64,000 nt of DNA. Source: Alphaproteobacteria bacterium. GTDB lineage: Bacteria > Pseudomonadota > Alphaproteobacteria > CALKHQ01. The notes beneath the pieces were generated by a model that was not told where the DNA came from, did no database searches, and was given only the letters and a program-made list of their open reading frames with translations. Made by a program: the position numbers and the translations under genes. The stretch's first letter is position 1; each line of letters begins with the position of its first letter. Positions 7,691-15,949 of the stretch are shown here, piece after piece. The stretch spans positions 1 to 64,000 of the forward strand of contig JAWKYB010000011.1 of the NCBI GenBank assembly GCA_041396705.1, written 5' to 3'.

Positions 7691-8539
7691 ATGGCCGATG
7701 CCGTTCTGGCTATGCGAGGGGAGACCGACGGGCGCGAGGCCGGCCCTGCGCCGGACGGCGACGCGATGATCCGCCTCGATCGCGTCACCAAGCGGTTCGG
7801 CAACCTCACCGTGCTCGACGAGCTCTGCTTCGCGGCGAAGCCGGCGGAGAAGCTGGCGCTGATCGGGCCCAGCGGTTCCGGCAAGACCACGGTGCTGCGC
7901 ATCCTGATGACGCTGGAGACGCTGAACGGCGGCGCCGTCTATGTCGACGGGGAACCGCTGTGGCACATGCCCGGCGCCGGCGGGCTGGTGCCGGCGAACG
8001 AGGCGTACCTGCACAGGATGCGCAAGAAGATCGGCATGGTCTTCCAGCTGTTCAACCTGTTCCCGCACAAGTCGGTGCTGCGCAACGTGACGCTGGCGCC
8101 GATGCTGACCCAGGGCACGCCAAGGGCCGAGGCCGAAGCCAGGGCGATGGCGCTGCTGAAGATGGTGGGCATGGAGGAGAAGGCGGACGCCATGCCCGCC
8201 CAGCTCTCCGGCGGCCAGAAGCAGCGGGTCGCGATCGCGCGCGCGCTCGCGCTGCAGCCGAAGGTGATGCTGTTCGACGAGGTCACCTCGGCGCTCGACC
8301 CGGAACTGGTCGAGGAGGTGCTCAACGTCATGCGCAGGCTCGGCGAGGAGACCGACATGACGATGCTGCTGGTCACCCACGAGATGAGCTTCGCCCACGA
8401 CTTCGCCGACCGGGTGCTGTTCTTCGATCAGGGCCGCATCGTCGAAAGCGGTCCGCCGGCGCAGATCTTTTCCGATCCGCAGGAGGAGCGCACCCGCACC
8501 TTCCTGCGCAAGGTCATCGCCTCCGGCCAGCGGATCTGA
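7691..8539 (+). CDS. ehuA: Ectoine/hydroxyectoine ABC transporter ATPase EhuA
   Basis: A 282-residue polar amino-acid-type ABC ATPase. Walker A GPSGSGKTT near residue 60, signature LSGGQKQR near 173, Walker B VMLFDEVTSALDP directly after, and the H-loop in LLVTHEMSF. It energises import by the EhuC/EhuD membrane pair. The frame is open from 7622, but the ATG at 7691 has a purine-rich GGGGGAA about ten bases upstream and is preferred; a further in-frame ATG at MIRLDRVTKRFG would give the family's minimal N-terminus. First gene after enuR in a ten-gene rightward run. Confidence 0.9.
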   Translation: MADAVLAMRGETDGREAGPAPDGDAMIRLDRVTKRFGNLTVLDELCFAAKPAEKLALIGPSGSGKTTVLRILMTLETLNGGAVYVDGEPLWHMPGAGGLVPANEAYLHRMRKKIGMVFQLFNLFPHKSVLRNVTLAPMLTQGTPRAEAEARAMALLKMVGMEEKADAMPAQLSGGQKQRVAIARALALQPKVMLFDEVTSALDPELVEEVLNVMRRLGEETDMTMLLVTHEMSFAHDFADRVLFFDQGRIVESGPPAQIFSDPQEERTRTFLRKVIASGQRI

Positions 8540-8620
8540 CCGGGGCGTATGGGCTCAGAACGACAGGCCGGGAGCAACCCGGCCACGAACACGACACATC
8601 ACAGACGGAGGGTTCCGGAA

Positions 8621-9490
8621 ATGGCACAGGCATCGACACTCTGCGGGGCGCTGTCCCGCGCGGCATGGGCGACGGCGCTCGCCGCGGGCATCGGCCTCGG
8701 CACCGGCGCGGCGCAGGCGCAGGACACGCTGGCGCGGCTGCAGGAGCAGGGCTTCGCCCGCATCGCCATCGCCAACGAGCCGCCATGGACGCAGGTGAAT
8801 GCCGACGGCACGGTCACTGGCGCGGCGCCCGAGGTGGCCAAGGCGGTGCTGGCGCGCCTGGGGATCGAAGAGGTGGTCGCGTCGATCTCCGAATATGGCG
8901 CGATGATCCCGGGGCTGCAGGCGCGGCGCTTCGACCTGGTCACCGCCGGGCTGTTCATCAAGCCCGAGCGCTGCGAGGCGGTGATCTTCTCGGAGCCGGA
9001 CCTGTGCGACGCGGAATCGTTCGCGGTCAAGGCCGGCAATCCGCTCGGCCTGATGACCTATGAGGACATCGCGGCAAGCGACAGCGCGCGGGTCGGCGCG
9101 CCGGGCGGCGGCACCGAGGAGCGCCTGGCGCTCGAGGCCGGCGTGCCGCGCGACCGGGTCATCGTGGTGCCGGATGCCCAGAGCGGCATCGCCATGCTGC
9201 AGGACGGCCGCATCGACGTCTACGCGCTGCCGATCCTGTCGATATCCGCGCTGCTGGCGACGGCCGACGACCCGGATCTCGAGATGGTGGCGCCGATCGC
9301 CGGCACGCCGGTCTATTGTGCCGGCGCCGCCTTCAATGCCGACGACGCGGCGTTCCGCGACGCCTATGACGCCGAGCTGGCGGCGCTGAAGGAAAGCGGT
9401 GAGTTCGCCGCCATCGTCGAGCCCTACGGCTTCTCGGGCGAGGCGCCGGGCATGACCAGCCGCGAAACCCTGTGCGGCGAGCCGAACTGA
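8621..9490 (+). CDS. ehuB: Ectoine/hydroxyectoine-binding periplasmic protein EhuB
   Basis: A 289-residue cluster-3 solute-binding protein with a signal peptide ending near AAQA (about residue 33). The residues corresponding to the Sinorhizobium meliloti EhuB pocket (Glu21, Phe24, Tyr60, Phe80, Arg85 of the mature protein) fall with exact spacing at E53, W56, Y92, F112 and R117. The aromatic cage is therefore kept, with Trp replacing the first Phe. Start ATG 8621 is preceded by GGAGGG with good spacing. A long perfect hairpin follows the stop codon, before ehuC. Confidence 0.92.
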   Translation: MAQASTLCGALSRAAWATALAAGIGLGTGAAQAQDTLARLQEQGFARIAIANEPPWTQVNADGTVTGAAPEVAKAVLARLGIEEVVASISEYGAMIPGLQARRFDLVTAGLFIKPERCEAVIFSEPDLCDAESFAVKAGNPLGLMTYEDIAASDSARVGAPGGGTEERLALEAGVPRDRVIVVPDAQSGIAMLQDGRIDVYALPILSISALLATADDPDLEMVAPIAGTPVYCAGAAFNADDAAFRDAYDAELAALKESGEFAAIVEPYGFSGEAPGMTSRETLCGEPN

Positions 9491-9507
9491 CCCTCCACCG
9501 CTGAGGG

Positions 9508-9537
9508 GCGGCCGCGTGCGGCACCGCACGCGGCCGC
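9508..9537. promoter_or_regulatory. Intercistronic hairpin between ehuB and ehuC
   Basis: The arm GCGGCCGCGTGCGG (9508-9521) pairs perfectly with 9524-9537, leaving a two-base centre. It has no T-tract, so it is more likely an mRNA-stabilising or attenuating stem than a full terminator. Confidence 0.7.
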
Positions 9538-9558
9538 GCCGCCGCAGGGAACAGGCGC

Positions 9559-10218
9559 ATGGAGCAATGGTCCGGCTATCTCGGCCTGATCGTGGACGGC
9601 TTCTGGGTCACGCTGCAGCTGACGGTGTTCGGCTGCGCGCTCGCCCTGGCCATGGCGTTCATCGCCGGGCTCGGGCGCCTGTCGCGGTTCTTCGTGCTGC
9701 GGGCGGCTGCGACGGCATATATCGAGTTCTTCCGCGGCACGTCGGTGTTCGTCCAGCTGTTCTGGGCCTATTTCGTGCTGCCGTTGTTCGGCATCCCGCT
9801 GGAGCCGATCGAGGCCGGCGTGCTCGCCCTCGGCCTCAATGTCGGTGCCTACGGTGCCGAGGTGGTGCGCGGGGCGATCCTGTCGGTGCCGCGCGAGCAG
9901 TACGAGGCGTGCACGGCGCTGAACCTCGGGCGCTGGCAGCGCCTGCGCCACGTGGTGCTGCCCCAGGCCTTCCTGCTGATGCTGCCGACCTTCGGCAACA
10001 ACGCGATCGAGCTGCTGAAGGGCACGGCGGTCGTGTCGCTCATATCGCTCGCCGACATGACGTTCCAGGCCCAGGTGGTACGCCAGCAGACCGGCAATAC
10101 CGCCGTCCCGTTCCTGTCCATCCTGGTGCTGTACTTCGCCATTGCGATGGTCATCACCTACAGCGTCCGCGGCCTCGAGCGACACCTGTCGCGCGGCCTC
10201 GACGTGACGCGGAGATAG
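9559..10218 (+). CDS. ehuC: Ectoine ABC transporter permease EhuC
   Basis: A 219-residue HisM/GlnP-type inner-membrane permease with about five hydrophobic segments. The EAA loop that docks on the ATPase is visible in EQYEACTALNLGRWQRLRHV. The N-terminal MEQWSGYLGLIVDGFWVTLQL is typical for polar amino-acid-type permeases. It is followed after three bases by ehuD, with which it should form the heterodimeric channel. An AGGGAAC lies just upstream of the start. Confidence 0.9.
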   Translation: MEQWSGYLGLIVDGFWVTLQLTVFGCALALAMAFIAGLGRLSRFFVLRAAATAYIEFFRGTSVFVQLFWAYFVLPLFGIPLEPIEAGVLALGLNVGAYGAEVVRGAILSVPREQYEACTALNLGRWQRLRHVVLPQAFLLMLPTFGNNAIELLKGTAVVSLISLADMTFQAQVVRQQTGNTAVPFLSILVLYFAIAMVITYSVRGLERHLSRGLDVTRR

Positions 10219-10221
10219 GCC

Positions 10222-10881
10222 GTGGACTGGAAGTGGTCGTTCGTCTGGGAGATCATGCCGACGCTGATCGACGGCGTGATCGTCACCATCGAGGCGACGC
10301 TGCTGGGATCGGCGCTGGCCATGGCGCTCGGGCTCGGCTTCGCCATCGTCCGGCGGTCGCCGAACCGTCTCGTGGCGCTGCCGGCCGGGTTCGTGCTCGA
10401 CTTCATCCGCGGCACGCCGCTGCTGGTGCAGCTCTACTTCCTGTTCTTCATCCTGCCGGACGTCGGGCTGACCCTCAGCCCGCTGCTGGCCGGCGTGATC
10501 GGGCTCGGCGTCCACTACGGAACCTACACGGCCGAGGTCTACCGCACCGGCATCGACAATCTGCCGCGCGGCCAATGGGAAGCGGCCAAGGCGGTGAACC
10601 TGTCGGTCGGCCAGACCTGGCGACATATCGTGATTCCGCAGGCGATTCCGCCGATGATCCCGGCACTCGCAAACTATTTCATCGCGATGTTCAAGGAAAC
10701 GCCGCTGCTGTCGGCAATCACGGTGCTGGAACTGATGAACCAGGCCAAGAGCGTCGCCAACTTCAACTACCGCTACCTGGAACCCATGACCCTGGTCGGC
10801 GCCTTCTTCCTCGCGATCAGCGTGCCCTCGGTGATCGCCCTCAGGCGTCTGGAGCGACGATATGCGCGACGTGAGCGATGA
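10222..10881 (+). CDS. ehuD: Ectoine ABC transporter permease EhuD
   Basis: A 219-residue paralogue of EhuC, second half of the membrane channel. EAA-type loop in GQWEAAKAVNLSVGQTWRHI; about five membrane segments. It starts with GTG at 10222, three bases after the ehuC stop, and its end overlaps the start of eutA by 20 bases, so translation of import and catabolic genes is coupled. Confidence 0.9.
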   Translation: MDWKWSFVWEIMPTLIDGVIVTIEATLLGSALAMALGLGFAIVRRSPNRLVALPAGFVLDFIRGTPLLVQLYFLFFILPDVGLTLSPLLAGVIGLGVHYGTYTAEVYRTGIDNLPRGQWEAAKAVNLSVGQTWRHIVIPQAIPPMIPALANYFIAMFKETPLLSAITVLELMNQAKSVANFNYRYLEPMTLVGAFFLAISVPSVIALRRLERRYARRER

Positions 10882-11674
10882 GGCCGCCGTGGTGACGCGC
10901 CCGATCGCTTCGCTGGCCGACATCGCGGCTTTCGACGAGCGTCCGAGCCGCACGCGGATCGGCCTGCTGCTGCTCGCCACCGACCACACCACCGAGCGCG
11001 ACTTCGAGCGCGTCTGCGTGCCGTTGGGCGTCGCGGTCCATTGCGCCCGCATCGCCTACGCCAACCCGACGACGCCGGAGAACCTGCGCGAGATGGCGCC
11101 GCGCCTGGCCACCGGTACCGATCTGATCCTGCCCGGCGAGACGCTGGATGCGGTCTATTTCGCGTGCACGGCCGCATCGGTCGAGATCGGCGACGACGCG
11201 GTGGTGAACGCCATCCGCAGCGCGAAGAGCGGCGTGCCCGCCGTCACCCCGACCGGCGCGGCGCTGCTGGCTTTCGCGGCCCTCCGTCTGCACCGCGTGG
11301 CACTGCTCACACCCTACTCGCACACGGTGACGGCCGACGTGGCGGCCTATTTCGAGGCGCGCGGGATCGAAGTCGGCGGAGCGGCCTGCTTCGGACTGGA
11401 GGACGATCGCGCCATGGCGCGGCTGACCGGCGACGCCATCGTGGCGGCGGCGGAACGCACGATCCGCGACGACGACGATGGGCTGTTCCTGTCCTGCACG
11501 GCCCTGCGTGCCTTTGACGTCGCCGACCGGATCGAGCAGCGCATCGGCCGGCCGGTGGTCACCAGCAACCAGGCTGGCATCTGGCAGACGCTCAATCTCG
11601 CCGGTGTTTCCCCGCCAGCGGATGCCGGCGGCCGCCTGATGCGCCTGCCGCTCCCGGGGCGCGCCGCGGCATGA
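10862..11674 (+). CDS. eutA: Ectoine utilization protein EutA, Asp/Glu racemase-maleate isomerase fold
   Basis: A 270-residue member of the Asp/Glu racemase and arylmalonate decarboxylase superfamily. The two pseudo-symmetric catalytic cysteines are visible as C102 in VYFACTAAS and C212 in LFLSCTALR. EutA, EutB and EutC always travel together and are thought to convert 5-hydroxyectoine to ectoine, although the individual reactions are not well established. It overlaps ehuD by 20 bases and eutB by four (ATGA). Confidence 0.9.
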   Translation: MRDVSDEAAVVTRPIASLADIAAFDERPSRTRIGLLLLATDHTTERDFERVCVPLGVAVHCARIAYANPTTPENLREMAPRLATGTDLILPGETLDAVYFACTAASVEIGDDAVVNAIRSAKSGVPAVTPTGAALLAFAALRLHRVALLTPYSHTVTADVAAYFEARGIEVGGAACFGLEDDRAMARLTGDAIVAAAERTIRDDDDGLFLSCTALRAFDVADRIEQRIGRPVVTSNQAGIWQTLNLAGVSPPADAGGRLMRLPLPGRAAA

Positions 11675-12678
11675 GTGTCGCGCGGATCGCCGACGCGTTG
11701 TCGCCCGCCGACGTGCTGCGGGCCCGCGGACGGATCGCCGGCGTGGTCGCCCGCACGCCGCTGCGGGCGTCGCCCAGCCTCTCCGAACGGGCCGGCGTTC
11801 CCGTCGCGGTCAAATGGGAGCAGCAGCAGATCACCGGCAGCTTCAAGCTCCGCGGCGCGACCAATGCGGTCGCCAGCCTGTCCGAGGCGGAGCGAGCGCG
11901 CGGCATCGTCGGCGTATCCACCGGCAACCACGGCCGGGCGCTGGCCCATGCCGCCAAGGCTGTCGGCGCGCGCTGCACCATCTTCATGTCCGAGCTGGTG
12001 CCGGCCAACAAGGTCGATGCGATCCGCGCCCTCGGCGCAGAAGTCGCAATCGGCGGGCGGTCCCAGGACGAGGCGCAGGAGCGGGCCGAGACCCTGGTCC
12101 GCGCCGAACAAAGGGTGATGCTGCCGCCCTTCGACCATCGCGACATCATCGCCGGCCAGGGCACGCTGGCCCTGGAGGTGCTGGAGGACGCGCCGGACAC
12201 CGCGACCCTGGTGGTGCCGGTGTCCGGCGGCGGCCTCGTTTCCGGCGTGGCGTTGATGGCCAAGGCGCTGAACCCGGCGATCCGCATCCTCGGGGTCAGC
12301 ATGCGCCGCGGCGCGGCGATGCACGCCAGCATCGCGGCCGGCCGACCGGTCCAGGTCGAGGAGCTGCCGACACTGGCCGATTCCCTGGGCGGCGGCATCG
12401 GTCTCGACAACCGCTACACCTTCGGCCTGGTCCAGGCGCTGGTCGACGACATCGTGCTGGTGGACGAGACGGAGATCGCCGCGGGCATCCGTCATGCCTA
12501 TGCGTGCGAGCAGGAAGTGATCGAAGGCTCGGGCGCCGTCGGCATCGCGGCGTTGCTCGCCGGCAGGCTGCGCCTCGCCGGGCCGGCCGTGGTGCTGTGT
12601 TGCGGCCGCAACATCGACATGGCGCTCCACCGCAGGATCATCGACGGCGAAACGCCGGACGTGGGCGGCGCGGGCTGA
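11671..12678 (+). CDS. eutB: Ectoine utilization protein EutB, threonine-dehydratase-like
   Basis: A 335-residue fold-type II PLP enzyme. K59 in ITGSFKLRG is the PLP lysine, and SGGGLVSG near residue 187 forms the phosphate-binding loop. Its family resembles threonine/serine dehydratases, consistent with eliminating the hydroxyl group of 5-hydroxyectoine, an inference shared by the literature on eutABC. The start ATG overlaps the eutA stop, and eutC follows after one base. Confidence 0.9.
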   Translation: MSVARIADALSPADVLRARGRIAGVVARTPLRASPSLSERAGVPVAVKWEQQQITGSFKLRGATNAVASLSEAERARGIVGVSTGNHGRALAHAAKAVGARCTIFMSELVPANKVDAIRALGAEVAIGGRSQDEAQERAETLVRAEQRVMLPPFDHRDIIAGQGTLALEVLEDAPDTATLVVPVSGGGLVSGVALMAKALNPAIRILGVSMRRGAAMHASIAAGRPVQVEELPTLADSLGGGIGLDNRYTFGLVQALVDDIVLVDETEIAAGIRHAYACEQEVIEGSGAVGIAALLAGRLRLAGPAVVLCCGRNIDMALHRRIIDGETPDVGGAG

Positions 12679-12679
12679 G

Positions 12680-13675
12680 ATGGCGGCGATCACCATCCTG
12701 ACCGAGAGCCAGTTGCGCGGGCTGGTCCCGCTCGACCTGGCCGCGGTCGACTGCGTCGCCGCCGCGTTCGCGGCGCTGGCCGGCGGCAGGGTGGTGATGC
12801 CGCCGATCCTCCGGCTCGACGTCGTCGACCGCAGGGGCGAGGTCGACGTGACGACGGCCTACGTGCCGGGGCTCGAAAGCTTCGCGATCAAGATCAGCCC
12901 AGGATTCTTCGACAACCCGAAGCTGGGTCTGCCGAGCGTCAACGGCCTGATGGCGGTGTTCAGCGCGCGGACCGGCCTGGTCGAGGCGCTGCTGCTGGAC
13001 AACGGCTACCTGACCGACGTGCGCACTGCCGCAGCCGGTGCGGTCGCGGCGGACGCGCTCGCGCGCCGTGACGCGTCCACCGTGGCGATCCTCGGCGCCG
13101 GGGTGCAGGCGGGACTGCAGCTGGAGGCGCTGACCCTGGTCCGGCCGATCCGCGCGGCGACGCTCTGGGCCCGCGACGCAGGCAAGGCCGCGGCAAAGGC
13201 GGCCGCGCTGGCACAGCGGCTGGGACTGCCTGTCGATGCGGCCACCGATCCGGCAACAGCGGTGGCACGGGCGGATATCGTGGTGACCACGACGCCGGCC
13301 ACGGCGCCGATCCTCAAGGCGGAGTGGCTGCAACCGGGCCAGCACGTGACCGCGATGGGCTCCGACGCGGAGCACAAGAACGAGCTGGAGCCGGCGGTCG
13401 TCGTCGGCGCCGATCTCTACGTCGCCGACAGCGTGGACCAGGTGCGGCGGCTGGGCGAGCTGCACCATGCCATCGCGGCAGGCGCGGTCGCGGCCGACGC
13501 GGGATATCCGACCTTGGGTGAGGTCGTCTCGGGCGCCGCGCCGGGTCGCGTGTCCGACGCCGCCCTGACGGTGTGCGATCTCACCGGCACTGGGGTTCAG
13601 GACACGGCGATCGCGACGCTGGCGCGCGAACGCGCGCAGGCAGCCCGCGCCGGAACGATTTTCGAGACCGACTGA
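12680..13675 (+). CDS. eutC: Ectoine utilization protein EutC, ornithine-cyclodeaminase-like
   Basis: A 331-residue member of the ornithine cyclodeaminase/mu-crystallin family. An N-terminal dimerisation part is followed by a Rossmann domain starting at VAILGAGVQAGLQLEAL (about residue 135). The substrate-contact segment LDNGYLTDVRTAAAG is conserved. By analogy it performs an NAD(P)-dependent step together with EutA and EutB on 5-hydroxyectoine. It is tightly packed between eutB and eutD. Confidence 0.9.
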   Translation: MAAITILTESQLRGLVPLDLAAVDCVAAAFAALAGGRVVMPPILRLDVVDRRGEVDVTTAYVPGLESFAIKISPGFFDNPKLGLPSVNGLMAVFSARTGLVEALLLDNGYLTDVRTAAAGAVAADALARRDASTVAILGAGVQAGLQLEALTLVRPIRAATLWARDAGKAAAKAAALAQRLGLPVDAATDPATAVARADIVVTTTPATAPILKAEWLQPGQHVTAMGSDAEHKNELEPAVVVGADLYVADSVDQVRRLGELHHAIAAGAVAADAGYPTLGEVVSGAAPGRVSDAALTVCDLTGTGVQDTAIATLARERAQAARAGTIFETD

Positions 13676-13682
13676 GGATGTC

Positions 13683-14873
13683 ATGAGCCGATTGCCGGAG
13701 AGCGCACTCAATTTCACCCGGGCCGAATATGCGGCCCGACTGGCCAAGGCGCGCGCCGCGATGGAACGCGCGGGCGTCGAGCTGCTCTATGTGGCCGACC
13801 CATCCAACATGCACTGGCTGACCGGCTATGACGGCTGGTCCTTCTACGTGCACCAGGGCGTGCTGCTGCCGCTGGCGGAAGACCCGATCTGGTTCGGCCG
13901 CGGCCAGGACGCCGCCGGCGCCGTCCGCACGGTGTTCATGGACCACGACCGGGTCGTCGGCTATCCGGACCACTATGTGCAGTCGACCGAACGCCATCCG
14001 ATGGACGTGCTGGCCGGCCTGATCGCCGATCGCGGCTGGGGCGCCAAGGCGATCGGCGTCGAGATGGACAACTACTACTACAGCGCCGCCGCCCACGCCG
14101 CGCTCGTGCGCCACCTGCCGAACGCGCGGCTGGTCGACGCGACCGGGCTGGTCAACTGGTGCCGGGCGGTGAAGTCGGCGCAGGAGTTGGCCTACATGCG
14201 CACGGCGGCGCGCATCGTCGAACGGATGCACGGCTATATCGAGGAGACCGCCGAGCCCGGCATGCGCAAGTGCGACCTGGTCGCCGGCATCCTCGCTGCC
14301 GCCGTGCGCGGCACCCCGGACGCCGGGGGCGACTATGCGGCGATCGTGCCGTTGTTGCCCTCGGGCGCCGATGCGGCGGCGCCGCACCTGACCTGGGACG
14401 ACAAGCCGCTGCGCGGCGGGGAGGGAACCTTCTTCGAGGTCGCCGGCTGCTACCGCCGCTATCACTGCCCGCTGTCGCGCACGATGTTCTTCGGCAAGCC
14501 GCCGCAGAAGATCCTGGACGCAGAGAAGGCCGTGCTCGAGGGGCTCGATGCCGGACTGCAGGCGGCCCGTCCGGGCAACAGCTGCGGCGACATCGCCGCC
14601 GCCTTCTTCGACGTGCTGGCACGCAACGGGATCGAGAAGGACAACCGCGCTGGCTATGCCATCGGCTTGAGCTACCCGCCCGACTGGGGCGAGCGCACCA
14701 TGAGCCTCAGGCGTGCCGACAGGTCGACGCTCGAGCCTGGCATGACGTTCCATTTCATGACCGGCTTGTGGCAGCAGGACTGGGGCATGGAAATCACCGA
14801 GAGCATCCATATCACCGAAACCGGGGTTGAGACCCTGGCCGACGTGCCGCGGCGGCTGACGGTGAAGGATTGA
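13683..14873 (+). CDS. eutD: Ectoine hydrolase
   Basis: A 396-residue protein of the M24/creatinase pita-bread fold, equivalent to DoeA (about 399 residues in Halomonas). It opens the ectoine pyrimidine ring to N-acetyl-L-2,4-diaminobutyrate. The N-terminal creatinase-like domain (about 1-160; LLYVADPSNMHWLTGYDGWSF) and the C-terminal catalytic domain are both present. A GAGGAT precedes the ATG with seven-base spacing. It overlaps the frame of eutE. No anomaly is visible. Confidence 0.93.
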   Translation: MSRLPESALNFTRAEYAARLAKARAAMERAGVELLYVADPSNMHWLTGYDGWSFYVHQGVLLPLAEDPIWFGRGQDAAGAVRTVFMDHDRVVGYPDHYVQSTERHPMDVLAGLIADRGWGAKAIGVEMDNYYYSAAAHAALVRHLPNARLVDATGLVNWCRAVKSAQELAYMRTAARIVERMHGYIEETAEPGMRKCDLVAGILAAAVRGTPDAGGDYAAIVPLLPSGADAAAPHLTWDDKPLRGGEGTFFEVAGCYRRYHCPLSRTMFFGKPPQKILDAEKAVLEGLDAGLQAARPGNSCGDIAAAFFDVLARNGIEKDNRAGYAIGLSYPPDWGERTMSLRRADRSTLEPGMTFHFMTGLWQQDWGMEITESIHITETGVETLADVPRRLTVKD

Positions 14874-14878
14874 AGCCG

Positions 14879-15922
14879 GTGCGCCCGGTCGAGGCGATAC
14901 GCGAGACGATCCGGACGCCGATCACGGCGACCGTCGACTTCGACGCCGACGGCAAGCAGCACGGATTCCTCAAGCTGCCCTACAGCCACGACCTGTCGGC
15001 TTGGGGGATGATCATGATCCCGGTCGCCGTGGTGCGCAATGGACCGGGCCCGACCGCGCTGCTGAGCGGCGGCAACCACGGCGACGAGTATGAGGGACCG
15101 GCGGCGCTGTTCGACCTCGCACACACGCTCGACCCGGGTGCCGTGTCCGGCCGCGTCATCATCGTGCCCGCGATGAACTACCCCGCGTTCAAGGCCGCGC
15201 GCCGCACTTCGCCGATCGACGGCGGCAACATGAACCGCAGTTTCCCCGGTCGGCCCGACGGCACGGTGACCCAGAAGATCGCCGACTATTTTCAGCGCGC
15301 ATTGCTGCCGATGGCGGATCTCGTGCTCGACATTCATTCGGGCGGGCGCACCCTGGAGTTCGTCTCCTTCGCGGCCACGCACGCGCTGGACGACAAGACG
15401 CAGGAGGGGCGGGCCCTGGCGGCGGTGGATGCGTTCAATGCGCCGTTTTCGGCCCGCATGCTGGAGCTCGACAGCGTCGGCATGTACGACACGGCGGCGG
15501 AGGCGATGGGCAAGGTCTTCGTGACCACCGAGCTCGGCGGCGGCGGCACGCTGCGGGCGGAGACGGTGGGCATCGCCAAACGCGGCATCCGCAACGTGCT
15601 GATTCACATCGGGTTGCTGGAGGGCCAGCCGACGCGCGCGCCGAGCCGGTGGCTCGACATGCCGTCCGACGACTGTTTCGTTGCCAGCGTCAACGACGGC
15701 CTGGTCGAGCCCCTGGTCGATCTCGGCACGGCGGTGCATGCCGGCACCCCGATCGCCCAGGTCCATCGCATCGACCGCACCGGTTCGCCGCCGGAGGTCT
15801 ATCGCGCCAGGATCGACGGCATCGTCGTCGCCCGTCACTTCCCCGGCATGATCGCCATGGGCGACTGTCTGGCGGTGGTGGCCGTGGAGACCGAGGCGGC
15901 GCGGGCGGCCGAGGAGGGATAG
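14879..15922 (+). CDS. eutE: N-alpha-acetyl-L-2,4-diaminobutyrate deacetylase
   Basis: A 347-residue zinc deacetylase of the AstE/aspartoacylase family, equivalent to DoeB. Zinc ligands H67 and E70 lie in GGNHGDEYEG and H153 in LDIHSGG; E218 in TTELGGGG is the likely catalytic glutamate. It releases acetate from the product of EutD and yields L-2,4-diaminobutyrate, the substrate of DoeD. I prefer the GTG at 14879, nine bases after a GAAGGA; an in-frame TTG at 14870 overlapping the eutD stop is the alternative. Last gene of the rightward ectoine run. Confidence 0.92.
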   Translation: MRPVEAIRETIRTPITATVDFDADGKQHGFLKLPYSHDLSAWGMIMIPVAVVRNGPGPTALLSGGNHGDEYEGPAALFDLAHTLDPGAVSGRVIIVPAMNYPAFKAARRTSPIDGGNMNRSFPGRPDGTVTQKIADYFQRALLPMADLVLDIHSGGRTLEFVSFAATHALDDKTQEGRALAAVDAFNAPFSARMLELDSVGMYDTAAEAMGKVFVTTELGGGGTLRAETVGIAKRGIRNVLIHIGLLEGQPTRAPSRWLDMPSDDCFVASVNDGLVEPLVDLGTAVHAGTPIAQVHRIDRTGSPPEVYRARIDGIVVARHFPGMIAMGDCLAVVAVETEAARAAEEG

Positions 15923-15949
15923 CGCCGCCGCCTGCCCGGCGCGGCGCTA
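15920..15949. terminator. Palindrome holding both stop codons of convergent genes, probable bidirectional terminator
   Basis: TAGCGCCGC (15920-15928) and GCGGCGCTA (15941-15949) form a perfect 9-bp stem with a 12-base loop. The TAG of eutE begins the left arm and the minus-strand TAG of the permease gene begins the other arm. There is no T-tract, so termination would be weak or Rho-assisted. Confidence 0.5.
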
